From assembly GCA_031459765.1 (NCBI GenBank), contig JAVKHY010000006.1:1-64000 (forward strand): 64,000 bases of DNA, in the 5' to 3' direction. The translations under genes and the position numbers were made by a program. Shown one piece after another: positions 15,486 through 25,751 of this stretch (its first letter is position 1; each line of letters starts with the position of its first letter). This stretch comes from Armatimonadota bacterium. GTDB taxonomy: Bacteria; Sysuimicrobiota; Sysuimicrobiia; Sysuimicrobiales; Kaftiobacteriaceae. Under the pieces are notes generated by a model that made no database searches, had not been told where the DNA came from, and saw only the letters and a program-made list of their open reading frames with translations.

Positions 15486-16516
15486 GGCCGCACCACCACC
15501 TTCAGGGCGTCGGCGGCCTCGCGCACCAGACGGTACCCTTCCGGAGCCTCGTCGAGAGGCAGGCGGTGGGTGACGAGGGTCTCTACCGGCATGCCCCCGC
15601 GGATGAGGGCCAGCGCCTCGCGGGTGTCGGCGGGACCGCAGGAGTACGACGGCACCACGCTCACCTCCCGAAAGTACGCGTCGTGGACCGGCAGCATCCA
15701 GCGGGCCTCGGGTTCCGTGGGCGTGAACAGGACAAGGGTGCCGCCGGGGGCGGCGGCCTCGAAGCCGGCCTGGATGGCCTCGATCGAGCCGGGGCCGACG
15801 ATGACCACGTCCGCCCCTTCGCCGGCGGTGACGTCTCGGACGACCTGCGCCGGCGGTGTCTCCCGAACGTCGATGACGTGGTCGGCGCCGGCCTCGCGGG
15901 CACTGGCCAGGCGGCGGGGGACGCGGTCCGCGGCGAAGATCTCCCCCGCCCCCAGCCTCCGGGCCAGCATGACGTGGAGGAGCCCCATGACGCCGAGCCC
16001 GATGATCAGGATGCGGTCTCCGGCCCGCAGGCGGCCGCGCCGGATCGACTTCACCACGGTGGCCAGCGGCTCGATGAAGGTCGCCGCTTCGTCGGAGACC
16101 TCCTCGGGGACCAGCAGGGTGTCGCCGGCAACGATCTCCTCGGGGACCACCGCGAACTGCGCCAGCCCGCCCGGAATCAACCGCGTGCGCCGCCAGGTCG
16201 CGCAGTGGACATAGTCCCCGCGGCGGCAGGCGCGGCAGCGCAGGCAGGGCGCGTGGTGGTGCACGAAGACGCGGTCTCCCGGGGCGAACTCCCGCACCGC
16301 CGCGCCGCAGGCGACCACTTCGCCCACCGGCTCGTGCCCCAGGACCAGCGGCGCCTTGCGCGCCATGTACCAGTCCATCGCCTCGCCCGGGCAGAGGCCG
16401 CAGGCGCGGATCCGCACCAGCAACCCGCCCGGACCGGGGGCGGGCAGGCTGACCGTCTCCAATCGCAGATCGTCGGGGCTGTGGAAGACGACGGCGCGCG
16501 TGCGGACTACGTCCAT
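15482..16516 (-). CDS. Zinc-dependent medium-chain dehydrogenase
   Basis: 344 residues of the MDR superfamily. The catalytic zinc site is Cys and Glu in RACGLCPGEAMD with GHEPVGEV. Structural zinc comes from the four cysteines of CLRCRACRRGDYVHC, and the NAD-binding strand reads IIGLGVMGLLHVMLARR. It resembles sorbitol/threonine dehydrogenase-like sugar alcohol oxidoreductases, but the substrate cannot be assigned. It overlaps the upstream dehydrogenase gene by ten bases. The two share an architecture but are clearly diverged, which suggests consecutive oxidation or reduction steps rather than a recent duplication. Confidence 0.85.
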   Translation of the reverse strand: MDVVRTRAVVFHSPDDLRLETVSLPAPGPGGLLVRIRACGLCPGEAMDWYMARKAPLVLGHEPVGEVVACGAAVREFAPGDRVFVHHHAPCLRCRACRRGDYVHCATWRRTRLIPGGLAQFAVVPEEIVAGDTLLVPEEVSDEAATFIEPLATVVKSIRRGRLRAGDRILIIGLGVMGLLHVMLARRLGAGEIFAADRVPRRLASAREAGADHVIDVRETPPAQVVRDVTAGEGADVVIVGPGSIEAIQAGFEAAAPGGTLVLFTPTEPEARWMLPVHDAYFREVSVVPSYSCGPADTREALALIRGGMPVETLVTHRLPLDEAPEGYRLVREAADALKVVVRP

Positions 16517-17610
16517 CCGACGGCCTCCGGCAGGATCGCGTACTTCACGCCGTGGCCGCGGTCCAGGGAGGCGAAGACGTCCGCGATGCCGGGGAGGTCC
16601 CGCACGCCGCTCACGATCGGCCGCACGTCGATGGCGCGGGTGGCCAGCAGGCGGTGGGCTTCCTCCACGTCCGCCGGGCGGTAGTGGAAGCTGTTGATGA
16701 TGTCCACCTCGTCGTAGTGCAGCCGGGTGGCGTCGAAGGCGACCTGCGCGCCGGCGGCGAGCCCGGCGAAGAGGAGCACCCGCCCGCCGCGGCGGGCCCA
16801 CCCCGCCACCTCGACCCACATGCGCGCGCTGCCGGTGCACTCGATCACCACGTCGGGGCCCTGCCCGTCGCCGGCGTCGCGAATCTTGCGGGCCACGTCG
16901 TCGTGCTCGGTATCCACCACCGCGTCGGCGCCCATGGCCGCGGCCAGCGCCAGGCGCTCGCGGCGGCGGCCCACGGCGATGACGCGGACCCCCATCGCCT
17001 TGGCCATGCGGATGTGCAGGAAGCCGATTCCTCCCAGGCCGACCACGGCCACCTGCTCGACCGGCGTCGGCCGCAGGCGGCTCCAGGCATGCACCACGCA
17101 GGACAACGGCTCCAGGAACGCCGCCTCGATGTAGGAAAGCCCCGAAGGCTTGCTCAGCAGGTGGGTGGCGGCCACCTTCTCGGAGACGAGCAGGTAGTCG
17201 GCGTAGGCGCCGAGCACGATGCCTTCAAACTGCCGCTCGCAGAGGTTGTGGCGCCCGCGCCGGCAGGCCGCGCACTGGCCGCAGGGGGCCGTGGGCAGGG
17301 GCACCGCGGCGTCGCCTTCGCGCACCCCGCGCACCTCGCGGCCGACCGCAACGACGTCCCCGGCGCACTCGTGACCGAAGGGGCCGAAGGGCACCTTGGG
17401 ATGGCCGCGCCGGTAGGTCTTCAGATCGGTCCCGCAGGTCAGCGCGGCGCGGACGCGCAGCACCACCTCCCCGGGACCGGGCGCGGGGACGGGCAGGGTG
17501 ACCAGCTCGATGTGCCGCGGCTCCCGCAGGACGGCCTGGCGCATCACCGCCGTGGACTCCGCCGGGGAAGCATGCACTTCGACCACGTTGTGGCGATCGG
17601 ACACACCCAT
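16507..17610 (-). CDS. Zinc-dependent medium-chain dehydrogenase
   Basis: About 367 residues with catalytic zinc residues in AALTCGTDLKTY and FGHECAGDV, structural zinc CGQCAACRRGRHNLC and the NAD-binding VVGLGGIGFLHIRMAKAMG. It belongs with sorbitol/threonine/alcohol dehydrogenases; its specificity is unknown. The N-terminus is uncertain: TTG at 17619, ATG at 17610 and ATG at 17544 are in frame, and homologues normally begin near the MRQAVLREP stretch at 17544. It lies 27 bases after moeZ and 10 bases into the next dehydrogenase, so it appears to belong to one operon. Confidence 0.83.
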   Translation of the reverse strand: MGVSDRHNVVEVHASPAESTAVMRQAVLREPRHIELVTLPVPAPGPGEVVLRVRAALTCGTDLKTYRRGHPKVPFGPFGHECAGDVVAVGREVRGVREGDAAVPLPTAPCGQCAACRRGRHNLCERQFEGIVLGAYADYLLVSEKVAATHLLSKPSGLSYIEAAFLEPLSCVVHAWSRLRPTPVEQVAVVGLGGIGFLHIRMAKAMGVRVIAVGRRRERLALAAAMGADAVVDTEHDDVARKIRDAGDGQGPDVVIECTGSARMWVEVAGWARRGGRVLLFAGLAAGAQVAFDATRLHYDEVDIINSFHYRPADVEEAHRLLATRAIDVRPIVSGVRDLPGIADVFASLDRGHGVKYAILPEAVGWT

Positions 17611-17637
17611 GATTTCCAAAGGCGGCGTCCGGTTCCT

Positions 17638-18885
17638 TCAGGACGCGGGGCCCGCCTCGACCGGGCCCGCTTCTATGGGATACTGCCCGTTCATCCAGGC
17701 CACGATCCCGCCCGCGATGTTGTACGCGCGATCGTGCCCCTGCGCGCGCAGCGCCTGCACCACGGCGGCGCTGCGCTGGCCCACGGCGCAGTACACGATC
17801 ACGGGACGGTCGGTGGGCACCTCGCCCAGCCGCGCGGGGAGCTCGCTCAGCGGAATGAGCCGGGCGCCGGGGATCCGGGCCGTCGTCCACTCCCACGGCT
17901 CGCGGACGTCCAGCAGGACGGCCTCCCCGCCGTCGAGCAGTTCCTTGGCCTGCTGCGGGCTGATGTCGGCCGACGGCACCGCGACGGCCGGGGATGCTCC
18001 GACGGCCGACGCTCCGGCCGGCACCAAGGAGGCGATCACCGCTGTGGGCGCGTGGACGGCGGAACGGCCCGGCACGCCGCAGAAGGCTTCATAATCAATC
18101 AGTTCGGTGATCGTGGGGTGGTCGCCGCACACCGGGCAGTTCGGGTTGCGGTTCCAGCGCAGGGTGCGGACCTCGCCGGAGAGGGCGTCGAAGATCAGCA
18201 GACGGTTGACCAGCACGTCGCCCCGTCCAAGCAGGAGCTTCACCGTCTCCAGCGCCTGCAGCGTCCCCATGAAGCCGGCCAGCGCGCCGATGATCCCGCC
18301 CTCGGCGCAGGAGGGCACGGCGCCCGGCGGCGGCGGCGTCGGGAACAGGCAGCGGTAGCACCCGGAGCCCGGCAGGAAGGTGGTGGCCTGCCCCTCCCAT
18401 TTCAGGATGCTGGCGTCCACCAGGGGCTTGCGCAGGAAGACGGCGGCGTCGTTCACCAGGTACCGGGTGGGGAAGTTGTCGCTGCCGTTGACCACCACGT
18501 CGTAGTCGCGCAGGATGTCCAGGGCGTTGTCGCTGCTGAGCACCGTCTGGTAGGGGACCACGGTGACGTCGGGGTTGATGTCCTCCAGGGTGCGGCGGGC
18601 CGACTGGGTCTTGGGGCGGCCGACGTCGTGGGTGAAGTGCAGCACCTGCCGGTGCAGGTTGGTGAGGTCCACGCGGTCGCCGTCCACCACGCCCAGCGTC
18701 CCCACGCCGGCCGCGGCCAGGTAGAGCGCCACCGGGCTGCCCAGCCCGCCCGCGCCGATGATCAGGACCTTGCTCTCCAGCAGCCTGCGCTGGCCGGCGA
18801 CGCCGAGCTCCTCGAGGATGATCTGCCGCGCGTAGCGCTCCATCTGCTCGTCACTGAGCAGCGGACCGCGGTGGGTAACCGCCAT
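17638..18885 (-). CDS. moeZ: MoeZ-type sulfur-carrier adenylyltransferase/sulfurtransferase
   Basis: 415 residues in the MoeZ arrangement. Residues 10-270 are a ThiF/MoeB E1-like domain with the ATP loop GAGGLGSP (44-51), DLTNLHRQ (73-80), catalytic region PSCAEGG (Cys193) and zinc cysteines 176, 179, 250 and 253. Residues 308-405 are a rhodanese domain with active-site Cys366 in YCAVGQRS. MoeZ adenylylates the C-terminal glycine of small ubiquitin-like carriers such as CysO or MoaD and converts it to a thiocarboxylate. A CysO-like domain is encoded at 31176-32822, so this is its likely activator. AAGGAGG precedes the ATG. Confidence 0.9.
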   Translation of the reverse strand: MAVTHRGPLLSDEQMERYARQIILEELGVAGQRRLLESKVLIIGAGGLGSPVALYLAAAGVGTLGVVDGDRVDLTNLHRQVLHFTHDVGRPKTQSARRTLEDINPDVTVVPYQTVLSSDNALDILRDYDVVVNGSDNFPTRYLVNDAAVFLRKPLVDASILKWEGQATTFLPGSGCYRCLFPTPPPPGAVPSCAEGGIIGALAGFMGTLQALETVKLLLGRGDVLVNRLLIFDALSGEVRTLRWNRNPNCPVCGDHPTITELIDYEAFCGVPGRSAVHAPTAVIASLVPAGASAVGASPAVAVPSADISPQQAKELLDGGEAVLLDVREPWEWTTARIPGARLIPLSELPARLGEVPTDRPVIVYCAVGQRSAAVVQALRAQGHDRAYNIAGGIVAWMNGQYPIEAGPVEAGPAS

Positions 18886-18909
18886 AGACGACTGCCTCCT
18901 TGAATCCCC

Positions 18910-18918
18910 ATTCTAGCA
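18910..18918 (-). promoter_or_regulatory. Extended -10 promoter for moeZ
   Basis: On the minus strand the sequence reads TGCTAGAAT, an extended -10, about 25 bases before the moeZ ATG and just upstream of AAGGAGG. No good -35 is seen. Confidence 0.55.
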
Positions 18919-18941
18919 CAGCGGGTGCGGGTGACCGGGGC

Positions 18942-19017
18942 ACACCTCCGAGCACGCGACACACCCCCGAACCCGGTACACACCCGAGCACCCGACACAC
19001 ACCCGAGCAACGGAGGC
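18942..19017. repeat. 19-bp tandem array
   Basis: ACACCCCCGAGCACCCGAC-type units begin at 18942, 18961, 18980 and 18999. Together with the next array it fills most of the 364-base spacer between moeZ and the secreted protein gene; no gene is seen there. Confidence 0.85.
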
Positions 19018-19029
19018 GCCGCCCGCGGC

Positions 19030-19155
19030 ATTCCACTCGGGTCGCGCGGCTCGGGGAGCCGCGGGGCTCGAGGGGCCGCGCGGCTACGGGGCTCGAGGGG
19101 CCGCGCGGGTCGGGGGCCGCGGGGGTCCAGGGGTCGAGCGACTCGGGGTGTCCCG
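19030..19155. repeat. Irregular GC-rich repeat tract
   Basis: Short CTCGGGG/CCGCGGGG blocks with an imperfect 25-base duplication (starting at 19067 and 19092). It is less regular than the other arrays. Confidence 0.65.
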
Positions 19156-19249
19156 CGGCGGCGGACTGTCGGAAGGCGGATCGCACCGGCGGGCGGGGGG
19201 ACGAACCGCGGTCTCCGCCCGCCGGCGCGGGATGAGGGAAGGACGAGGC

Positions 19250-19900
19250 CTACTTCACCGGGCCGCTCTGAAGCTCGACCACCACCGTGGCCTGGCGCAC
19301 GCCCTTGTTGAAGACGTCGACGTCCGCGCGGACCTCGACGGTGCCGACCGCGAACAGCGTGTAGATCTGTTTCAGATTTCCCAGGATCAGCGTTCCGTCC
19401 CACCGGGTCGCGGTGAACGTGCCGGCGGGCACGGTGACCTTCAGGGTCTTGCCGCGGGAGACCACGTTGCTCCACCCGCTGCGGCCGGTGACCTCGCCGT
19501 TGGTGTAGATCTCGGCGCGCCCGGCCAGGGCCTCGTCCACGCCGGTCTGCGCGTAGGGTTTGTCGAAGACGGTCTCGGTGGTCGAACGGCCGTCGCTCGA
19601 CGCCGCCACGGCCACCCGGAAGTACTTCCCCGTCCACAGGGTCAGGTGCCGCTCCACCTCCTTGGCCAGCGATTCACGCGTCTCGAAGAGATGGTAGCTC
19701 TTGCCCTGGAACGTGGTGGGGCCGCGATAGGTCACGGTGCGCGTCGTCACGGTCCGGCTGCCCTGGGGGGTGGCGCGGAGCACACGGTAGGTCCAGACTG
19801 TTCCGGGCTTGAAGGGCACCGGCGCGGGCGCGGCGGCCCGGGCCGGCCCGGTCGCCGCCAGCGCCGCGACGAGGGCCAGCGCCGCCAGCATGAACCGCAT
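19250..19900 (-). CDS. Secreted protein of unknown function
   Basis: 216 residues beginning with a clear Sec signal peptide (MRFMLAALALVAALAATG, cleavage likely after PARA). The mature part is beta-rich (KPGTVWTYRVL, TVTYRGPTTFQGKSYHLFE, LKVTVPAGTFTATRW) and contains no cysteines. The layout, with an opening FKPGTVWTY and a later VPAGTF stretch, resembles extracytoplasmic beta-sandwich proteins annotated only as hypothetical. It stands alone: a repeat tract separates it from moeZ and another from the CBS gene. I do not recognise a function. Confidence 0.75.
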   Translation of the reverse strand: MRFMLAALALVAALAATGPARAAAPAPVPFKPGTVWTYRVLRATPQGSRTVTTRTVTYRGPTTFQGKSYHLFETRESLAKEVERHLTLWTGKYFRVAVAASSDGRSTTETVFDKPYAQTGVDEALAGRAEIYTNGEVTGRSGWSNVVSRGKTLKVTVPAGTFTATRWDGTLILGNLKQIYTLFAVGTVEVRADVDVFNKGVRQATVVVELQSGPVK

Positions 19901-19938
19901 GGGGGGACCACCTCCTGTCTACCATCTGTTACCCATCC

Positions 19939-20010
19939 CGTGAAAACGGCAGACCCGTGAAAGCGGCAGACCCGGTGGTAGGAACGACAGAGGCGGGAAC
20001 GACAGAGGCA
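19939..20010. repeat. Short imperfect tandem repeats upstream of the CBS gene
   Basis: A 17-base unit CGTGAAARCGGCAGACC occurs at 19939 and 19956, followed by GGAACGACAGAGGC at 19981 and 19996, then looser CGGAGGCTGC copies to about 20055. Confidence 0.75.
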
Positions 20011-20071
20011 GTGGGCACGGCGGAGGCTGCTTGGGTCGGGCGGAGGCTGCCCGGGCCGGCAGTTGACGACC

Positions 20072-20093
20072 GACACCGCCCGAGGGCGGTGTC
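20072..20093. promoter_or_regulatory. Perfect 10-bp inverted repeat upstream of the CBS/fprA operon
   Basis: GACACCGCCC-GA-GGGCGGTGTC, a perfect palindrome with a two-base centre, 42 bases before the CBS ATG and four bases after a TTGACG (20063-20068). A TATCAT lies at 20100-20105. It is most likely an operator. With no following T-run it is a poor terminator. Confidence 0.6.
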
Positions 20094-20134
20094 ATGCGCT
20101 ATCATCAGGGAGGATCGCGGGGGGAGGGCGGGCC

Positions 20135-20565
20135 ATGAACATCCGGCACGTGCTGGCGCAAAAAGGCGGCCAGGTCTACACGGTCGGTCCGGACCAGACG
20201 GTGCGCGAGGCCCTGGCGCTCCTCGCCGCGCACAACGTCGGCGCGCTGGTGGTGGTCGATCGGGAGGGCCGGCCGGTGGGGATCATCTCGGAACGGGACA
20301 TCGTCCGCGCCGCCGTTGCCGACGAGCAGCTCTTCGGCCGGCCGGTGCGGCAGTTGATGACCCGCGAGCTCATCGTCGCCTCGCCGGAGGACGACCTGCG
20401 GGTCGTGGCCCATACCATGACCGAGCGGCGGATCCGGCACCTGCCGGTGGTCATGGGAGACCGCCTGGTGGGTATCGTTTCTATCGGGGATCTCGTGAAG
20501 GCGCAGCGCGACGCATACGAGGGCGAGATCGACATCCTGGAAGCGCGCGTGACCCCGGAGCATCC

Positions 20566-20569
<4 letters not shown>
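20135..20569 (+). CDS. Tandem CBS-domain protein
   Basis: 144 residues made of two CBS motifs only: residues 1-65 (VREALALLAAHNVGALVVVDREGRP, GIISERDIVRA) and 70-130 (VVAHTMTERRIRHLPVVMGDRLVGIVSIGDLV). Such stand-alone CBS pairs bind adenosyl ligands (AMP, ATP, SAM, NADH) and modulate partner proteins. A strong GGGGGGAGGG ribosome site precedes the ATG. The stop overlaps the start of the ferredoxin reductase gene by four bases, so it may regulate that reductase, though this is inferred from the coupling alone. Confidence 0.9.
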
Positions 20570-21966
<1,397 letters not shown>

Positions 21967-21985
21967 GCCCCGCCGAAGACCAGCA

Positions 21986-22045
21986 GAACCGCAGAGGAAC
22001 AGCACAGGAACCACGAAAGGAACCGCGTTGGCAAGGGAAGAACCC
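21986..22045. repeat. Weak 11-bp repeat tract
   Basis: GAAC-centred units (CAGAGGAACAG, CACAGGAACCA and similar) at 21986, 21997, 22008, 22020 and 22040. It fills the spacer before the regulator gene. Confidence 0.6.
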
Positions 22046-22076
22046 TAGCGGCACGTCGTTTCGGGGGCCGCGGGGC

Positions 22077-25000
22077 GTGGATCCGACAATCCTGCCGGCC
22101 AAACTGCAGATCCCACTCGCGCAACCCAAGACGCTTCATCGCGCCCGCCTGACGCGGCGGCTCGATGAAGCGCTACACCGGCCGGCCACGATCATCGCCG
22201 CCGATGCGGGATTTGGGAAGAGCACGCTGGTCGCGGCCTATCTCGCCGACGAGGGCCGCCCGGCGGTGTGGTACCGGCTGGATCGGGGGGACAGCGATCC
22301 AGCGCTCTTCGCCGCGCACCTCCTGCACGGACTCCGGCCCTACCTACCGCGCCAGGCGCACGCGGCGGCCGTCGGCGGTCTCGGCCATGTCACGGACTGG
22401 CGGGTGGCGAGCCACCTGCTCTCCGTCAGCCTCCACCGCCTGCGGACCGATGTCGTCATCGTGCTCGACGACTTTCATCTGCTCGACGCGCCGCAGCTCG
22501 CGGAGGCGATCACCCGCCTGATCGAAACGCTGCCGGCGCGCGCCCGCCTCGCGCTGCTCACCCGGAGCAGACCGGCCTTCCCGCTGGCCCGGTGGCGGAT
22601 CGAGGGTCGCCTCGCGGAGATCGGGACCGAAGATCTCCGGTTCACGGCGGAGGAGGTGCGCGACCTCCTCGTCGGCCTGCACGGGCTGCCGCTGTCGGAG
22701 GCCTCGCTCCACCTCATCGGCGCCCGGACCGAGGGGTGGCCGGCCGGGATCGTGCTGGCGCTGCACGCGGCGATCACGCGCGGTCCGCAGGCGGTCGCCC
22801 AGTCCTTGAGCACCCTGTCGGGATCGACGCGCGAGATCTACGACTATCTGGCCCAGGAGGCCTACGAGCGCCAGGCGCCCCCGGTCCAGCGGTTCCTGCT
22901 GGCCTCGGCCGTCGTCGCCCAGTTCAGCGTGCCCCTGGTCGAGGCGCTCCTCGACACTCCGGCGGACGAGCTCCGGACGATCGTCGATCATCTGGAACGC
23001 AGCCACCTGTTCATCGTTCCGCTGGACAGGGAGCGCCTGTGGTACCGGTATCATCACCTCTTCCAGGAGTTCCTCCGGCAGGTCGGAGCCGAGCAGGACC
23101 AGGAGTGGATCCGCGACATCCATCGGCGCGCCGCCGCCTGGTGGGAACGCGCCGGCGACGTCCACGAGGCGATGACCCACCTCGCGGCGGCTGGGGAAAC
23201 CCGGCGGGCGGCACATCTGCTGAGCGCCAACGGGACCGACATCGTCTCCCGCGGACACCTGGAAACCATCCGCCGCTGGCTGGCGGCGCTGCCCGAGCCC
23301 TTCTGGCACGCGGCGCCGCGTCTGTACTACATCCGGGGACTGGCCCAGCTCATCGCCGGGACTCCCCGGCAGGCCGTGCGGTCGCTCCAGCAGTCCCGCC
23401 AGGTGCTTCGCGCCGCCGGCGATGTCGAGGGAGAAACCATGGCCGTCCGCTGGCTGGTCAATGCCGCCGCCTGGGAGGGCGAGATCGACCTGCTCTCCCG
23501 ACTGCTCCCCCAGATCACCGAACTGGAAACGCGACTGCCGGACGGCGCGCTGATCCCCCGCGCCCATCTCCACGCCGCGGCGGGCCGGATCGCGCTGTGG
23601 ACCGGAGATCTTCAGGGCGCCGAAGCACGCTGCCGCGGAGGCCGGGAGGCGGCCGCCGCGAGCGGCGACGCGTACACCGAGATCTGGTGCGCTCGGGCCC
23701 TGACCGACCTGCTCATGACCACCGGAAGGTTCTCCGAGGCCGCGGGCGTCTACGAGGAGATCATCGCCTCCGCCCGGGCGCGCGACTGGTGGCACGAAGC
23801 CGCCCACCTGCACACCGAGCTGGCCGAAGTGCTGCTGTTCCTGGGCCGGCTGGACGAGGCCGAACGCCACCTGGGCGAGGCCCGGCTGCTGCAGGCGACG
23901 ATCCCCTGCCTGGTCCTGAAGGCCGAACTGGCCCATAAGACCGCCCAGGCCGCCGGGCGACAGGGGGCGCGGGACCGCGCGGAGGCGATCCTGCGGGAAC
24001 TGCTCGGCCCAGGAGAGGGCGCGACGCCTTACGGTCTCTGGCGCTTTCTTGCCGCGGTGGACCTCAGCATTCTGCTGGCGGAGACGGCTCCAGGTGAAGC
24101 CCTGCGCCTCGCGGAGGAGGCGGTCGCGCAAGGGAGTCGGTTCGGGGTCGTCCGCCACGGCCAGGCACTATTTGCCGCAGGTCTCGCCGGGCGTTCCTCC
24201 GAGCAGTGTCGGGACGCGGCCGCGGCTTTCGCCAGGGCCTCCGCCCCCCACTGGCAGGCGCTGAGCCTGCTCCACGCCGCCGCACTCGCCCCCGCCGGAG
24301 ACCGCACCGCCTTGAGGGCGCAGGCGCTGCTCGCTCTGCGGGGGCTCACCCCCGAGGGCTGGGAGTTCCTCCTGGCGCGCGTCTTTCCCGGAATCCTCGC
24401 CCCCTATCGGGACGATCCGGCGATCCGCGCCCGCGCCGCCCCGCCGGCCCGCCCGAACATGCCGCGGCTGACCGTCCGCTGCCTCGGCCCGTTCACCGTG
24501 ATCCGCGACGGGATCCCGCTCGGCCAGAACGACTGGCCGCGGGCGGCGCCCCGGAGGCTGCTGCAGTACCTCCTTATTCAGGACAGACCTGTGCACCGTG
24601 AGGAAGTGATCGAGCACCTGTGGCCCGGCGCCGACCCGCAGCGCGGGGCCAATCAGCTGCGTGTGGCGCTGGCCCATCTGCGCCGCGTCCTCGAGCCGGA
24701 CCGGCCCGCCCGAGCACCGTCCCGGCTGGTGCTCAGTTCGGCATCGACGCTGGCGGTGGCGCGGGACCGCCTCGATGTCGACCTCGATCGATTCCGCGCG
24801 GCCATCGCCAAGGGCGCCTCCGGCGCGGGGCCGGAACGGACCCGCGCGCTCATTGAGGCGGTCAGCCTCTACAGGGGACCGCTGTTCGCCGACGATCCGT
24901 ACGAGGAGTGGGCCCACGTCCACCGCGAGCGGTTGGTCCGACAGTTCCTCGAGGCGCTGAGGCTGCTCGCCGAAGAAGAGGAACAGATGGGACGCCACGA

Positions 25001-25217
25001 AGACGCCCTCACCCGGTGGCGGGCGGCCGTCGAAGCCGACCCGTACGCCGAGCAGGCGTACCGCGGCATGATGCGCTGCTCCCTGGCGCTCGGCCGCAGT
25101 GCGGATGCGCTGCGGGCGTTCGCGGCCTGCACGCAGGCCCTCGCCGGCATCGACGCCGCCCCCTCCTCCGAGACCCTGGCTCTGCGCGACCTCGTTCCGG
25201 TTCCGCCCACCCGTTAA
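22077..25217 (+). CDS. Large MalT-like NTPase regulator with a C-terminal SARP/BTAD module
   Basis: 1046 residues. Residues 36-330 form a STAND/MalT-like ATPase with Walker A ADAGFGKST (42-50) and Walker B VVIVLDDFH. Residues about 340-780 are a TPR-like helical array. Residues 795-1046 combine an OmpR-type winged helix (LTVRCLGPFTV, RRLLQYLLIQ, EVIEHLWPGADP) with a BTAD helical domain (DLDRFRAAI, WAHVHRERLVRQFLEAL). So the LuxR-type HTH usual in MalT is replaced by a SARP-type DNA-binding module at the C-terminus. It is a transcription activator switched by an unknown inducer. The start is GTG and its ribosome site is poor. Confidence 0.85.
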   Translation: MDPTILPAKLQIPLAQPKTLHRARLTRRLDEALHRPATIIAADAGFGKSTLVAAYLADEGRPAVWYRLDRGDSDPALFAAHLLHGLRPYLPRQAHAAAVGGLGHVTDWRVASHLLSVSLHRLRTDVVIVLDDFHLLDAPQLAEAITRLIETLPARARLALLTRSRPAFPLARWRIEGRLAEIGTEDLRFTAEEVRDLLVGLHGLPLSEASLHLIGARTEGWPAGIVLALHAAITRGPQAVAQSLSTLSGSTREIYDYLAQEAYERQAPPVQRFLLASAVVAQFSVPLVEALLDTPADELRTIVDHLERSHLFIVPLDRERLWYRYHHLFQEFLRQVGAEQDQEWIRDIHRRAAAWWERAGDVHEAMTHLAAAGETRRAAHLLSANGTDIVSRGHLETIRRWLAALPEPFWHAAPRLYYIRGLAQLIAGTPRQAVRSLQQSRQVLRAAGDVEGETMAVRWLVNAAAWEGEIDLLSRLLPQITELETRLPDGALIPRAHLHAAAGRIALWTGDLQGAEARCRGGREAAAASGDAYTEIWCARALTDLLMTTGRFSEAAGVYEEIIASARARDWWHEAAHLHTELAEVLLFLGRLDEAERHLGEARLLQATIPCLVLKAELAHKTAQAAGRQGARDRAEAILRELLGPGEGATPYGLWRFLAAVDLSILLAETAPGEALRLAEEAVAQGSRFGVVRHGQALFAAGLAGRSSEQCRDAAAAFARASAPHWQALSLLHAAALAPAGDRTALRAQALLALRGLTPEGWEFLLARVFPGILAPYRDDPAIRARAAPPARPNMPRLTVRCLGPFTVIRDGIPLGQNDWPRAAPRRLLQYLLIQDRPVHREEVIEHLWPGADPQRGANQLRVALAHLRRVLEPDRPARAPSRLVLSSASTLAVARDRLDVDLDRFRAAIAKGASGAGPERTRALIEAVSLYRGPLFADDPYEEWAHVHRERLVRQFLEALRLLAEEEEQMGRHEDALTRWRAAVEADPYAEQAYRGMMRCSLALGRSADALRAFAACTQALAGIDAAPSSETLALRDLVPVPPTR

Positions 25218-25279
25218 TCCCCGGATAACGCCGCCCGGATAGAGTGGACCCCACTACCCGCTCCGGGGGGTGTGCCCTG

Positions 25280-25477
25280 GTGAAGAGAGCCGCGTGCCTG
25301 TCGATCCTGCTCCTGAGCCCGGCCTCGATCGGAGGCGTCGCCTGGGCGCGGGCCGCCGAGGCCGCGGTGGAAGTCGCGAACATCGGGCACAACGCCCTCA
25401 ATCGGGGGACCGTTCCGCTCAAGTTCCTCGTCGTCTACACGGGCGAGGAAGGCAAACCGACGACGGTCGCCCCGTGA
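25280..25477 (+). pseudogene. Truncated secreted cupin remnant
   Basis: A 65-residue frame starting at GTG with a signal peptide (KRAACLSILLLSPASIGGVAWA), then directly the last 35 residues of a cupin barrel (GHNALNRGTVPLKFLVVYTGEEGKP). The central metal-binding strands are missing. It looks like an in-frame internal deletion of a secreted cupin gene. It could still be expressed as a small secreted peptide. Confidence 0.5.
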
Positions 25478-25486
25478 CGGCCGACG

Positions 25487-25705
25487 ATGCGCCTGGCCTA
25501 CGATGCTCAGGCCGACGCCCTGAGTCTGACCTTCAGGGAGGGGACCGTGAGGAGCAGCCGGGAGATCGCCCGGAGCGTGATCGTCAATCTCGACCCGGCT
25601 GGGGAACCGGTGGCGATCGAAATCCTCAACGCCCGGCGATGGATCGGACGAAGGGGGCTGAGCCGGATCGCCATCGATCTGCAGGACCTCTGGCCGGCGG
25701 AGTGA
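25487..25705 (+). CDS. DUF2283 protein
   Basis: 72 residues, full length for DUF2283, with the typical opening MRLAYDAQADALSLTF, a central VIVNLDPAGEPVAIEILNA and a short C-terminal tail. These small proteins have no established function and often sit near toxin-antitoxin or mobile regions. It begins 9 bases after the cupin remnant and ends 46 bases before the cupredoxin gene. Confidence 0.8.
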   Translation: MRLAYDAQADALSLTFREGTVRSSREIARSVIVNLDPAGEPVAIEILNARRWIGRRGLSRIAIDLQDLWPAE

Positions 25706-25751
25706 CGGACCCGGCCAACCAGGCGGCGCTGAGACACGAGGAGGCAGCGAG

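Noticed and set aside
19250-19900. Lipoprotein
   Set aside because: The signal peptide ends in an AxA-type site and no lipobox cysteine is present.
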